Shown: piece by piece, positions 1 to 11,815 of the stretch
Numbering within the stretch: the stretch's first letter is position 1
How the letters are laid out: each line of letters opens with the position of its first letter
From: Terfezia claveryi
Lineage: Eukaryota; Ascomycota; Pezizomycetes; Pezizales; Pezizaceae
Direction: 5' to 3'
DNA: 64,000 nt
NCBI GenBank assembly: GCA_015179025.1
Contig: WHUX01000086.1
Span: 124,001-188,000 of the forward strand
The notes under the pieces: generated by a model
Databases searched by the model: none
Seen by the model: the letters and a program-made list of their open reading frames with translations, nothing else
Told to the model about the DNA's origin: nothing
Translations under genes and position numbers: made by a program

Positions 1-843
1 AGAAAGAAATAGAATACAGACGGCAAGAACAGGCTTCTTTTATAGAGATCCTGTCTCCATCTCGAACAACACCTTTTTGGCTAACACAAGGGTCTAGACA
101 AAGCATAACGGAAGATGAACACGCAAGCCAGCTCACGGATACACGGATCCTGTGAGATTGTCAAGAATGAGGCATCTGGCAATAACGGATAATGCTGGTG
201 CGAACAGAAGACCTGAAGAATTGTACATAAGCGAAGGTGAAATTTCTGATAAGCTAAAGAAAGAGTTTTGAGCGAGAGCAGGTTGTTCCCAATCTGAGAG
301 TCGTGCCAGTTTTGGTTCGACTCTCAAATAAGGTCTGGGTCAAAATAGGGTTCGAGGGTTTCCGGGGTATTTCCTAAATCTGAGAGTCGTGCCAGTTTTG
401 GTTCGACTCTCAAATAAGGTCTGGGTCAAAATAGGGTTCGAGGGTTTCCGGGGTATTTCCTAAATCTGAGAGTCGTGCCAGTTTTGGTTCGACTCTCAAG
501 TGTCAAATCCATAAGCGAGCGACTAGGACTTCCGGGATGCGGTCGGATGTCGGCTAGCCAGGAGAGGCAGGGTCGAGAACATAGTCACATGATATACTTT
601 GGCAAGTGCGTGGGTTGCCGGCGATATCGATCGGGGTCAGGATAGTGATTCGAGAGGGTTCGTAACACTGCCTCCCTTGACATACGCGGCAACTGCTTCC
701 GCGTGTCTCGTGTCCCCTGCCCTCTGCCCCTCTTGCCTCTTGCCCTTGCCTCCCGTCTCAGCCTCTCCCTGGTCACACACGTAGCGTTCCTACGTGTGTG
801 TTATCCTATAACACCTATCTTCACAAACTTACCTACATCTCGT
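1..843 (+). other. Leader or flank upstream of the Gypsy gag start
   Basis: This stretch precedes the gag ATG at 844. I find no copy of the candidate 3' LTR (6679-7003) in it, so either the 5' LTR lies before base 1 and this is a long leader, or the element is truncated at its 5' side. It holds the 86-bp tandem repeat (291-499) and a pyrimidine-rich stretch near 710-770. I see no gene that I would support. Confidence 0.4.
291..499. repeat. 86-bp tandem repeat, about 2.4 copies, each with a 9-bp hairpin
   Basis: Units start at 291, 377 and 463, and the third is cut after about 37 bp. The copies look identical. Each unit begins with an inverted repeat, TGAGAGTCG and CGACTCTCA, separated by 14 nt. 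Each unit also carries GGTTCGACTCTC, which resembles a polymerase III B box; that resemblance is only by eye. Confidence 0.9.
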
Positions 844-3800
844 ATGATCTTCAGTGCTCCACTCAACCTGCGAGGAGGCGAGCGAAGAGAAAGCCAGGAA
901 AGAGAACACGCAACTCCTAGGGCTGAGGATGAGAATGAAGACCGGTATGATGGACGGGATTACAACAGATATCGGGGAAGAGGTGACAGACCCCTGGAGA
1001 GACACAATGCTTCCCTACAAGCAAAAGACCTCATAGACTTCGACGGAGAGAACGTTAAATATTTCATCAAACAACTGGAAGTGTCCGCTAGATTTTATGG
1101 GGAAGCAGAAGTCACCAAAACCATTCCAAAATGCCTGAAGGGCCCAGCCAAGGACTGGTTTGTGACACTGAATGATTATGAGATGAGATACCTGAATGAG
1201 CTGGAGGGTTGGAAACAACTCCTTCGTGAGGCATTCGGAGAAGATACGAGACGATTGAAAGAACTCGCAGACGAGCGGGTATTCGAACCATGGAAGGAGA
1301 CATCAAATCACTACTTCTATGAGAAACTAAACATGCACAGACGAGCCGAACCCTCTATCTCGGACAAGGACGTGATGTATGAGATATGGAGAGGACTGGA
1401 GAGACATGCTCCAGAGGTAGCAGTGATGTCATACCGTCACCCACGTCTGGCAGATTTTCGGGAGGAACTCAGATCATGAGCACTACAAGTGGAGAAAAGA
1501 AAGAAGGAGACAAAGAAGAAGGCGTCATGGAATCTAAGCCCCTCAACCCCAAAGTCAGGAACGAGTCTAGGGAAAGTAAGGGAAAATAAAGCCAAACCCT
1601 CCGATAAAGGCCTGGGACCCTGCATGGTCTGTGGGGAAGACCATTACAGGAACCAATGCCCAGAGAAGAGGAAAGAGAGATCTGAGAAGCCCGAGGAGAC
1701 CAAAGGGAAAGACAAACCAACTAGGGTAGAAGGACGAACAGAAAGCACAAGGAGGAAGAGCTACAAAACAGCAGCAACAGAAGACTCCGAGTCAGATATA
1801 GGAGATGATGAAGACTCGGACTCGGATAATGAGACATCCTACTACAATGTAACCCGCACAACTCTGCTGTCATTCTCACACTCGAGAAAGGTTCCTTTGA
1901 GCAAACAGGTGGAGATCATTGAGACAGAACAAGCGCCCTTAGTAGGAGAAGGCCTGTCATGGCTGAACGGCGACCCACTCCCCCTGGAGGTATGGTTGGG
2001 CACACCATCAGCAGGACGCCCCACAGTGGTGGGATGTGGTGATACAGGCGGACAATGTCTGATAAAGGAATCAGTCCTCACTGCGGAAGTACCAGAGATA
2101 AAAATCAAATCCCACCCAAAATTCAACCCAAACTTCAAGGGGGTAGGTGGAGGACATGAGGAAACAATGGGGTTTGTCATAATTCCAGTGTACTTACCCT
2201 CTGCTGAGGTACTGAAAGGAGAGCCGGGAAAGGTTGCAAAGATATGGGTGGAATTCCAAGTAGTCAAGGAACTAGACTGCAATTTCTTGATCGGAAGAGA
2301 CGCATCACGAGCTTACAAGATAGACTATATCGAAAGCAAAGGGGTGGTCCACATATCCGGTGTGGAGATCCCAATAGCCGACCACCAGGAGAAGAGATCC
2401 ACAACAAGGTCAGTTAACAAATCGGTGATGGCAAAACAGAACATGGTCATACCACCCCACTCGGATGCGTATATCCCAATCAGAATGGGACATTCACTTC
2501 CCGAGAACAAAACACTCCTCTTCCAAGGGAAAGCCTTCATCAACTTGAGCAATGAAACCTGGGGCAAGATACCCTCAACACTCCTCTACTCTAACACACT
2601 ATACCTACAATTCTCTAACATATGCGACTACCCAATGAGGATCACAGAAGGGGAGATCTTGGGTAAAGCTAACATAGTAAGGCCTAACACAAAGGTGACA
2701 TACTTCGCATCCCCTGACAATTGGAGATGAATCACAACAGAGCCATATACATATCAACAATCACCAGCCCTGGCAGCGAACCTAATACAAGAGAGACCAT
2801 TGATTACAGCTCAGACATCATTCGGAATTACAGCTCAGACATCATTCGGAATCTCACAGTCACCATGGCTACCACCGACACCCCCATCAAACCTGGACAA
2901 ACTGTGGAATACTCTGATAGAACCTAGACCAGTGGTACTGGCAGCTTCGATAATCCACGAAAAATGGGAACTAGACAGGAGGGACGTGCGAACAAAGATT
3001 CCCAGGACAGATCTACGCCATCAAAGAAAAAATGCGAAGGACGGGAAGTGGGACATGACAAGAGATAAAGATATAATCAAGTACCTGCAAGGCAAGCAGG
3101 GAGACAAAGTACGCGAGGAGTTAGCTACACAGACAGGACTGCCGGTTCACACGTATCAGACAAGCAGAAGAATAAGGAGACTATGGAAGAAATCAAGGCT
3201 GATGTATAAGGTGAGACCGATAGAGAAAACAGCTAATCCAGACACCATGCCGATCGACCCCTTTGGCCTGGAAGGAAAAATGGAGGCAGATGATAGAATG
3301 GTTGAACACTTGGAATTGGAATTGGACGAAGTGATTAGACCAAAGCCCAAATTCAAACACTTGACGATAATCGTGGATAAAAACCTGGCTAAGGAAATGA
3401 AGGATCAGCTGGCAGCCTTGATTCGCCGATTCACGGCATGCTTCAGCTTTGAAGGCCGAAGACTTGGAGACGTGAGGATGCCACCCTTAACAATCAAAGT
3501 AACAGAAAAACCATCAAGCCAAGGACAAGCCTACCGAGAATCACCAAGAACATCCAAACACATCAAGGAAGCCTTGGAGACATTGAAGGAGTTAGACATC
3601 ATCGAAAAGAGCTCAAGTCCAATAGCAGCCCCAGTGGTGATGATAAAACAAGGGAGTAAAATACGTTTTTGTATAGACTTCCGAGCAGTGAATGAACTTA
3701 CCCCTCTAGACAAATACCCAATCCCTCGCCCAGACACAGTATTCGCTGCACTAGCAGGAGCCAAGTTCTTCTCAACAATGGATGCAAACAAAGGCTATCA

Positions 3801-6471
3801 CCAATTCAGGGTGGCGAAAGAAGACCATTGGCTGACGGCCTTTATTACTGAAAAAGAAGGCCTTTGGCAATACAAAAGAGTACCATTTGGACTTTAGAAT
3901 GCACCCGCTTTCTTCCAACGATCCATGGACTCACTGCTAGGGAGATACAGATGGCAGTTCGCATTAGCCTATATAGATGACATAATCATATGGTCGAGAT
4001 CGTGGCCTGACCACCTTTAACACATTGAACAAATTCTGTCCACCTTCAAAAGAGTTGATCTAACCCTGGATGAGAGGAAATGCAACTGGGGATTCACAAG
4101 CGTAGATCTCCTAGGCCATAGAGTAAACCGTCTCAGCTGGCGAACACTGTCAGCGAAGACAGAAGCTGTCACCTCACTACCCTTTCCATCGACAGTAAAA
4201 CAACTACGACAAATCCTGGGCCAATTCTCATACTATCACCAATTTATCCCAAGATTTGCAATCATCGCAGAGCCCTTGACTTCAGTGCTGAAACATGGAG
4301 AAACAGCTGAGATGAAGACAGACCCAAAAGACGCGAAGGCTAGGGCAAGAGAAGTGGGCAGAAGACCAGTGGAGCCAACGGTGGCCAGAATAGAAGCATT
4401 GGATGAACTGAAGAAAAGGCTGAGCAATACCCTAGTACTGAGATAACCAGACTTTACTAAACCATTCTTCCTCTACACAGATGCGTCGGGAAAGGGAATC
4501 GGAGGTACCCTCCAACAAGAGTTCGAAGGAAAACAACACCCCATACTGTTTATATCAAGATGCCTAACGCCAGCAGAAAGGAACTATTCAGCAACTGAGC
4601 TGGAATGCCTGGGGGTATACTGGTGCTTCTGCAAATTGTCACACTACATTGATGGCTGTGAGACCCTGACAGTTATCTTGGACCACCACGCCCTTCAATG
4701 GCTATGGAATATAAAACAAACAACGAATTCCAGAATCCATCGATGGGCCATGTTACTCAATCCCTTCAGAGCGAAAATCCGAATAACACACAAACCAGGT
4801 CTGACCCACTCCAATGTAGACCCCCTGTCAAGATTTCCAATGCAGAAAACCTTCATATTGATCTCTTGGCTGGATGACAACACCTGGAAAAAAATGGCAA
4901 ATGCATACGAGGATGATGAAGACTTCATGGGCCACTGACAGGACACAAAAGCAAATGAGTCGATAGTAGATGTTCAGAGTGAGACTGTCGATGAACAGCT
5001 CGGACAAGTTGAACATCAGAGGAGTGAACTAAGATATAGTTCTTCAGAGGAGGGAATCCTCATAAGACATGTTAGGACTGCGAGATATGTGTGCATACCA
5101 TAGATGGCACGAGACGAGATCATGCACAGAATTCATGAGGAACTGGTGCACTCAGGCTTCAAAAGAGCACTCGACTATGCAAAGGCATACTTCTATTGGC
5201 CATCCATGACAAAAGACATAAAAACATACTGCAGATCCTGCAAGACTTGTCAACTGGTTAAGATGGACACCTCCAGAAAACCAGGCAATCTAATGCCAAT
5301 AGCAATCCCAAAAAACCCGCTGGAAGTGATCTGCATAGACTTCGTAGAAGCGTTGCCACCGTGTCGAGGATACGATGCCATGGCAACAGTAACAGACAAA
5401 TTCACGAAGGCAGTACTCCTTATCCCATGCAAAAAGACAACAACAGCCGAACAGTTCACAAAACGATACTTTGAAAAGGTATACCCTGTCTGGGGAGTAC
5501 CTGCGAAGATAATTAGTGACAGCGATCGACGCTTTGTCAGCTCCTTCTGGAAAACTCTTATGTCGCATGCAGGAACTAAGGTAGCTCTCACAACAGCATA
5601 TCACTCACAGGCAGACGGTCAATCAGAAAGGACAAATCGAACAATAGAGGCAATGTTGCGCATCCTGGTACTAGAGTTCCCAAGGACGGGCTGGGTCAAC
5701 CTACTCCCCACCATTGAGTTCGCACACAACTCAACACCACACTCAACAACTGGCAAGACACCATTTGAACTGCTATACGCAATAAACCCAAAAACATTCG
5801 GAGACGTATCCATTCCCCTAGCAACTCACTCCATGAATGCAGAAGATTGGGCCAGAGAACTACGAGACAGACGAGACACCGCCAAGACAGCCCTGCAAGT
5901 AATCCAAAAAAGCCAGAAGAAGTACTTCAACAAACGACACAACCCCGTCGTATTCAGACCAAATGAGCTCGCAAGGCTCATACATGGAGGCCTGTTTAAA
6001 CGAAAAAACAAACTCGATCCCACCTCGCAACTGGTGAGGATAGTGGACATGGTAAACCTAGGAGCATACAGAATTAAAGTACCAGAGGGATCGAAAATGC
6101 ATGATGTGGTGTCCATAGAGCATCTGAGGAAGTACACTTCAAGAGAGGAAGAAGAGGAAGAGATAGAACTAAGCAGGAGGATTGAGAGGCAAGCCATGAG
6201 GATTTCAGGGCACAGAGAGTTGGGAGGAAAGAAGGAATACCTGGTAGTCTATAATGATGAGGAGGACGCAGAATGGGAAGAGGAGGCCGATTGCCTTGAA
6301 TGGAGTGACCTGATTAAACAACACTTTCAACAAGCATCGTCGGTAATGAAAGAAGCAAACCCAATGACAAAAGAGGATGAACTGATGGAAGGGAAAGAGG
6401 TAGAAGTGGCGATCAGGGGACCAAGGAGATCAGGAAGAGCCAGGAAAGTGAAGAGACCTTGGGAAGGATGA
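844..6471 (+). pseudogene. Gypsy gag-pol polyprotein with seven in-frame stops
   Basis: One reading frame (start ATG 844) carries the whole polyprotein of about 1,875 codons without any frameshift, but has stops at 1477 (TGA), 2728 (TGA), 3895 (TAG), 4018 (TAA), 4444 (TAA), 4936 (TGA) and 5101 (TAG). In order it shows a gag domain; a zinc knuckle CMVCGEDHYRNQC near 1621 with three rather than four residues before His; a DTG protease motif near 2041; RT with FCIDFRAVN and YIDD (near 3972); RNase H (YTDASG near 4475); an integrase HHCC finger (near 5130-5250); and the D,D,E core (CIDF, ISDSD, QADGQSERTNR). The end (about 6190-6330) reads GHRELGGKKEYLVVYND with later Trp/Glu residues, as in chromodomains. 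Every stop can be derived from CAG, CAA or CGA by one C to T change. The element cannot make its own intact polyprotein. Confidence 0.9.
2803..2850 (+). repeat. 24-bp direct tandem duplication inside Gypsy pol
   Basis: Two adjacent identical 24-bp units (2803-2826 and 2827-2850) encode a repeated eight-residue block ITAQTSFG. Because 24 is a multiple of three the frame is kept. Confidence 0.9.
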
Positions 6472-6678
6472 CAGCATTGGAGGATTGCTCTCTTTTCCTG
6501 ACTTTTCAATCAGTGCTGTTGGTGCGACTGTCTGCATGTTTTTTTTTTTTTTTTTTTTTTTTCACCGCTCCATTGTTTTTGTGGTTTCTTTCCTTCTTCT
6601 CATTCTTGTTATGTGATTGCCATTGCAAATGATGGGGGATTGTCGAGGCCGGAGACCTCTCTCTTTTAAGGGGGTTAC

Positions 6679-7003
6679 TGTAAGGTTCCCTTACCTAAAG
6701 GGGAAGTACCAGACATGTAGATATAGCTAGACCTGTATGCATAGAGAGAAGAGGAATTCCCAAAGGGGAAAGAGGAAGGAACTAGTATACTGTCAGAGAC
6801 CTGTATATATAGAGAGAGAGGGAGTCCTCTCGAGAAAGCCCCTCAGGCAAGAATCAAAAGAGCATACCGTCTTTTGCTCTTACAAAAGTATCTCGTGTTT
6901 TAGCTAGTATCGCATATAAGACAGTAAATTTAAGGCCCCTCCGACCGCCCGTTCGTGAATAAGACAGCATTCTTACTTGCGAATTAATACGGTATCTACG
7001 ACA
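6679..7003 (+). repeat. Candidate 3' LTR of the Gypsy element
   Basis: It begins TGTAAGG just after a polypurine stretch and ends CTACGACA, giving the TG...CA ends expected of an LTR at about 325 bp. It contains TATATA at about 6805 and AGAGAGAG stretches. It is called from ends and position only, because no second copy is present in the window to confirm it. Confidence 0.55.
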
Positions 7004-7907
7004 ACCGGAGGATATCTAGTAGAACTGGCGACAGTAGCGGATGCAGGAAGACAGGCGGCAGCCATAGCCCTCGAGTCAACGCCAACAAGCTACACATCCT
7101 CACAAACTCCCTAGCAGCGGTGGCCAGGGTCCAGTCCCTTGCCCATGCAGCCAACCCTCCACGCTTCGGGGCTGCATAGGAGTACCAAGTATTTAAAAAA
7201 AAAAAAAAACCCCTCCACGCTTGCCCATAGAGGTGCAGATCAGGAACGTCTACGCGTACGTGCGATGGAACAGCTCGACACCGCTATTTCATGGGTCAGG
7301 GGACACGTAGGCATAGCCAGAAACACCAAGGCAGACGTAAGAGCAAACTTCCTAGGAGAAATACGTAGCAGGATCAAAACGGATAGGCACACATGATGGG
7401 GTAAAAGCATATTCGAAAGCAATAAGAGGATATCCGGGGGTCACGGCGCAGGCAGTGCGATTGGGGACGGGAGGCGATGTCCGCGTATACATGGCTCAGG
7501 AGCAACAGGGGCCCCCAACGACTTTGGCTCCACCACATAAAAAAGAAAGATTCATCCACATGCCCACAATGCGGCAATCTAGAGAGAGGAAAGCGGGGAT
7601 CATATCGTCTTTAAATGCCCGGAGTACGACCAGCAGAAACGCTTTAGCAGGGACGGACAGTAAATCAGGAGGATGGAGACTACTGGGACGCGGTAGAGGC
7701 GTTCTCCTATACGGTACACAGAAAACTGACGAAGAGGGGGGTTCGGCGCATAAGAAGGGGGGTCGAGACGGACAAGCAGGGTGCTCACGAATTTATACAT
7801 GTATATAGAAGCCGGGGGAGCTGATCAACAAGCTACCCTCTTGAACCCATCCGGATTCCGGATGATTCCAAACGCAAGTAATGACAATTTTTATAAAAAA
7901 AATAAAA
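7004..7907 (+). pseudogene. Decayed Tad-like LINE 3' part (RNase H to tail)
   Basis: Broken reading frames match the RNase H segment of the full-length LINE at 52868-56530. LATVADAGRQAAAIALES near 7025 corresponds to its ATVADGE... block, and AISWVRGHVGIARNTKAD near 7290 to ISWVRGHLGIPGNEKAD. Frames change several times. The tail (about 7838-7907) is a degraded form of the LINE 3' end (TTGAACCCATCCGGATTCCG), followed by an A-rich run. It is clearly older than the intact LINE and was later hit by the short insertion at 7167. Confidence 0.75.
7155..7222 (+). mobile_element. Very short LINE 3'-end insertion with 12-bp target duplication
   Basis: CCCTCCACGCTT occurs at 7155-7166 and again at 7211-7222. 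Between them (7167-7210) lie only about 28 bp of the LINE 3' terminus (CGGGGCTGCATAGGAGTA and following bases) and a poly(A) run. This is a severely 5'-truncated LINE integration inside the older remnant. Confidence 0.85.
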
Positions 7908-9523
7908 AGAGGGCGGAGGTTAAGCCAGTTGGATGAGCAATGAAGATTGGTGCAGCAAATGTCATATAGGGATAGCGAAATCCATCTATTGAGCCAGAAA
8001 AGCTAGTATGGCTCAGAGATTAGATACTTAGTCCAGCCTGCGGCGATGCATACCATCGTCATATACTATATAGTATGAATAACGAGTACTGATTTACCAA
8101 ATAAAAAAAATTGGATACTTTAGACATTCCGAATATTCGGACTACGGAATCTGAAGGGCCCCGATGCCGCATCACAGTATATCACTTTTAGAGAGGCGGC
8201 CCAGCGTACTGGATTGGATTCATCAAGTCATTGTTTGGGTGCTTATTCTGTGTTCATATTAAAACGTTGATGTACTGTTATCTGTACATTTATTTGACGC
8301 TAGCTGATTAATATCATATCGCAGCAAAATTTCCCACATTGGGCCATTCTCGGGGAGGTCAACCTCCTGAGAAATACTATTCCCGCGAAGGTCAGAACGT
8401 ATATAAGTACAGTTTGGCAATCCTCCTATAAGCAGTTTTATTATACCTGTACTATCAAGTTGATGTTAAGTAGGTAAAAAACCATTTCCACGTTTGTGTA
8501 TTAGGTTCTGCTTCTACCATTGTAACCGCTAGGACAAAACGTGACCACTGGGTGCCAGGCTTGTCTGGGGACCGATAGTAATTGTACGCTCACACAAGCA
8601 ATGTGTAGGCAGTCATCAGTGTGTATATAGAAGCTTATGTTCCCTAACATGAATATGACACTTAGTCATGCCGCCGTAAGACTATATATACTTACTAAGC
8701 CGGCATGGCACCTATAACAAGTATGTATGCAGCCTAGCGAGATAACCATATATGCAGCTTTGTAGCTTTCTCCTTTGCCAAAGGACTTCATTTGTTAGTA
8801 ATTTAAGGTCTTATACTTCACGAGGTTGAACCTCTAAAGGCCCGACCGTCTGGCGGAGGTTGTATTTTGGGGAGGGGCCCACATAATGCCTACCATGAGT
8901 ATTCACGGATATTCCAAGTTAAAGTCACTAAAAACTATTGAAAGGTTACTGAGCGAAGGTATCGCGTAGGTATAAACGGAAGGAAGCAGCGGTGGACTAT
9001 TAGTGCAATAAAGCAGAGAGTGCGAGCAGCTTATGGAGTGTTCGGTCAAAGGTAGACTAGACTGTCTATTGAGTCTATCTCGTGAAGCATATCAATTGAT
9101 ACATGAGTGTGCTGAAAGCTCGTATAAATAATAGGTACGAGATCAGGGTAAAGACATTCTAAGCTAAATAACCTGATGCTTGAGTAGTAGGACTGATGCG
9201 TAAGCTGATGCGTAAGCAATAACCTGATGTGTAGGCAGTAATCCTAATGCAACAAGTAAGGTAGGAAAGTAAGCGAAGATAGTAAGATCATGTGAACGGC
9301 ATGTGAGCGTACGTGAGTGTACACACATGCGTGAACAACGTGAACATAAAGAAATAATGCAGAGATCCTTTTAGCAGGTAGCAAGTGTTCGCAATAGGTA
9401 TCAGCATGAGTAAGTAGCGAAGATACTTAACTATATAAGGACATGGTTATTTACAACAAAAACCACCACTGCATGCCCCAGCGTATTCAATCTACCAACA
9501 CTAAGCCTACCGCCCCTTTCCCT
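7908..9523. other. AT-rich intergenic stretch
   Basis: I see no gene. There are short AT-rich blocks and a few degenerate repeats of CTGATGCGTAAG near 9190-9215. Around 8840-8880 there is a short GC-richer patch. Nothing here supports a feature. Confidence 0.5.
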
Positions 9524-11815
9524 CTATCTATCATTAGCAGCCTGAATCCCTTCCTCTTCCAATTCCTCACTTTCCCCCCTCATCTTATTTACATGCACCT
9601 CCCCATGCTGCCCGCCATCCTCCCTCCTCCTCCTCTCCATCTCCCATCTCCCACAGACACAGCCACTCCCTCCCTCCCCTACTCCCAAACATTCGCACGC
9701 CCACTCCCACCTCCTCCTCTCCCCTACACACCTAACCCACTCCTCCTCACTTCCCCATCCTACCTTCTCCACACTCGTCCACCCTTCCCCATCCTTCCTA
9801 CCTTGCGCACCATCATACTCGCCAATCTCCACTCTCTGCACCTCTTCCCGCTTCCCTCCTAGCCAGGGGGGGAAATACCATTTCTCCGGCTTCCCCAAAG
9901 TTGTATACACCCACTTCCTTCCCTCCCCATTCCACACCGCCTTATGCTGCTGCAACGCCAACGGCATCTTTCCCACATCACTCCGAATCCTAGCAGTCGG
10001 ATGCACAACCTCATACGTTTGCCCCTCAATCACCTCCGTCTCCGGAGTAATCGGCAACGGTAGCGGCAACGGCATAGGTAACATCTCATTCAACCCCTTC
10101 TTCCGCTTCAACCCAACATAATCCCCTGGACACCTTACCTTCGACCCAGCCCAGCTCGTAATCTCCGTAATTGTATATGAATTTGTCACATTCGTGCCCG
10201 CCCAATCCACCCCTGTGGCAGCGGGATCAACGAGTCTCGCTCTCGCCACCATGTCCGCTTGCAGTCTCCTTATCCCCTCGGGCCGGAACACGAGAAAGTC
10301 TTTGCATTGGTCAATCATCCACAGGAGCGTCAAGTTGCAGTATTCAGAGTACAGTGATAAATCAATATGACCCTTCTTTTTGTCCCAGTGTTTATCATGC
10401 CCCCCGCCGATGTCAGAGTGTACACCTGGGAACCAGCATTGCAGGAGGTTGGGGCGTTTTGCTGTGTTAATTGCGATGGCACGAAGGCGGGCGGGGTCCC
10501 GCTTGATGCAGGGGGGAGCGGGGGTGGTAGGACTTTTTGGGGGGCGGAGGAAGGGTTGGTCGGGGTAGGTTGAGCTCGCGGGGGGAACAGGACACCGGGG
10601 GGTGCCGGGGGGAGGCTCGTCGACGAGAGACCACATGGTGGGGGTCATGACGCTGCGGTGTTCATCAAGAGCGAGGGCGTGGAAGGCGTTTTCGATACCT
10701 GCGCAGAAAAACGAATAAATATATATCAACACATAAATACTACTCTCACTTACGTACCATAATTCAAACCCGTATCCCAAAACCCAAACCTCCGATTCCA
10801 CTCCCTCGCCCCCAACCAACCCGTTGGCACTCCCAAGCTCCCCACCGTATCCCACACGCCCACTACCTTGATCGGCACATTCATATGCCGCCTGATCTTG
10901 TTCCCCTCCTTCCACAGCCACTCCTCCCATTCAGCCGTGCTTTTCCTATATTTATATCGCGCCCAAATCTCACTGAAACGCTCCATCTCGGATTTAAACA
11001 GAATTCCAAATTTATTTACAAAGCCGGCCAGGGAGCGAGCGGTGTAGGCGCCTCGGGAGAAGCCGAAGATAGAGATCTCGTCGGGAGGCTCGTAGTTGTT
11101 TACCAGGAAGGCATAGGCTTCGCGGACGTTGGATTCGAGGCCGCGACCGAATGCGGCTGCACCACATCGTTAAATCACTAATTCCCTTGCAGTTTGGGGG
11201 GAATTAAGTACCGTCTAATGTGCGTGGTAACAAAGTCCCCCTACTCCCCACCCCCGCCTGGTAATACACTACCTGCTGCACCGCCCTGGGAATCTCCGCG
11301 CCTGCCGTCTCCCCCTCCGCTCCCTCCTCCACCTCCGCTCCCTCCTCGACCGTCACCTCCCCTCCCTCCTCGGCCGTCACCTCCCCTCTCTCCTCCGTCG
11401 TCACCTCCCCCTCACTCACCTTCATCCTCACCTTCACCCCCACCTTCACCTTCATCTCTGCCCCCACAGCCACTTCTGCCCCGCCATACTCCCGATCCGG
11501 ACAGCTCGTATCCACAAGCCACCCCAGCCTAGCGACATTACTCGGGAAAACGTCCGTCGTCCCACCAAAGATGCTGGTTTCTTTGGGATCGAGGAACCCG
11601 GCGCGCTGCCACGTGCCGTCGCAGGCGACGATGAGACGCTTGTAAAAGCCGTCGCGGGGACGCTCGTACGTGTACTTTTGGTTCGTGGAGTGCGGATGGA
11701 AGTCGCAGCGGGGGTCGGGGGCGGTGGGGGCGGGAGTGGGTGAGGGACGGGTGTTGTTGGAGTCGGTGGGGAGGTCAGGAGAGAAGATGGGTGCGGTGCT
11801 GCTGGAGAGTGACAT
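9524..11815 (-). CDS. DUF2235 (Tle1-like alpha/beta hydrolase) protein, three exons
   Basis: The model joins 11815-11212, 11156-10758 and 10698-9524, giving 725 residues. Introns are 11157-11211 (55 bp) and 10699-10757 (59 bp), both GT-AG, and both joins restore the family sequence (LDAAFGRGLESNVREAY and NYGIENAF). Visible motifs are LIVACDGTW near residue 62, QVVYYQAGVGS before the first intron, the nucleophile elbow GFSRGAYTAR (Ser about 235) and WFPGVHSDIGGGH (about 424-435), which carries the acid/His part of the site. The family comprises serine hydrolases, including phospholipase effectors in bacteria; the fungal role is unknown. An unusual acidic insert of repeated GEVT/EE units sits before residue 190. 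The C-terminal half past the catalytic region is charged and not recognised. The start ATG at 11815 gives a Ser/Thr/Pro-rich N-terminus without a signal peptide. Confidence 0.85.

Larger units (their letters stand above)
844..7003 (+). mobile_element. Gypsy (chromovirus) LTR retrotransposon, degenerate
   Basis: The element runs from gag through protease, reverse transcriptase, RNase H, integrase and a C-terminal chromodomain-like segment, then a 3' region with a run of 24 T, a polypurine tract (AAGGGGG near 6669-6674) and a candidate 3' LTR. Domain order PR-RT-RH-IN plus chromodomain is that of fungal chromoviruses. No 5' LTR is seen in the window. It directly abuts an older LINE remnant at 7004. 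Confidence 0.85.

Noticed and set aside
8535..8575. Possible second 5S-like word GTGACCACTGGGTGCCAGG
   Set aside because: The match is confined to a few bases and flanking 5S parts are absent.
9443..9862. 139-codon Pro-rich plus-strand frame
   Set aside because: Antisense to the C-terminal coding part of the DUF2235 gene.
11194..11532. Pro/Ser-rich plus-strand frame
   Set aside because: Antisense to the acidic repeat of the DUF2235 gene; a composition artefact.
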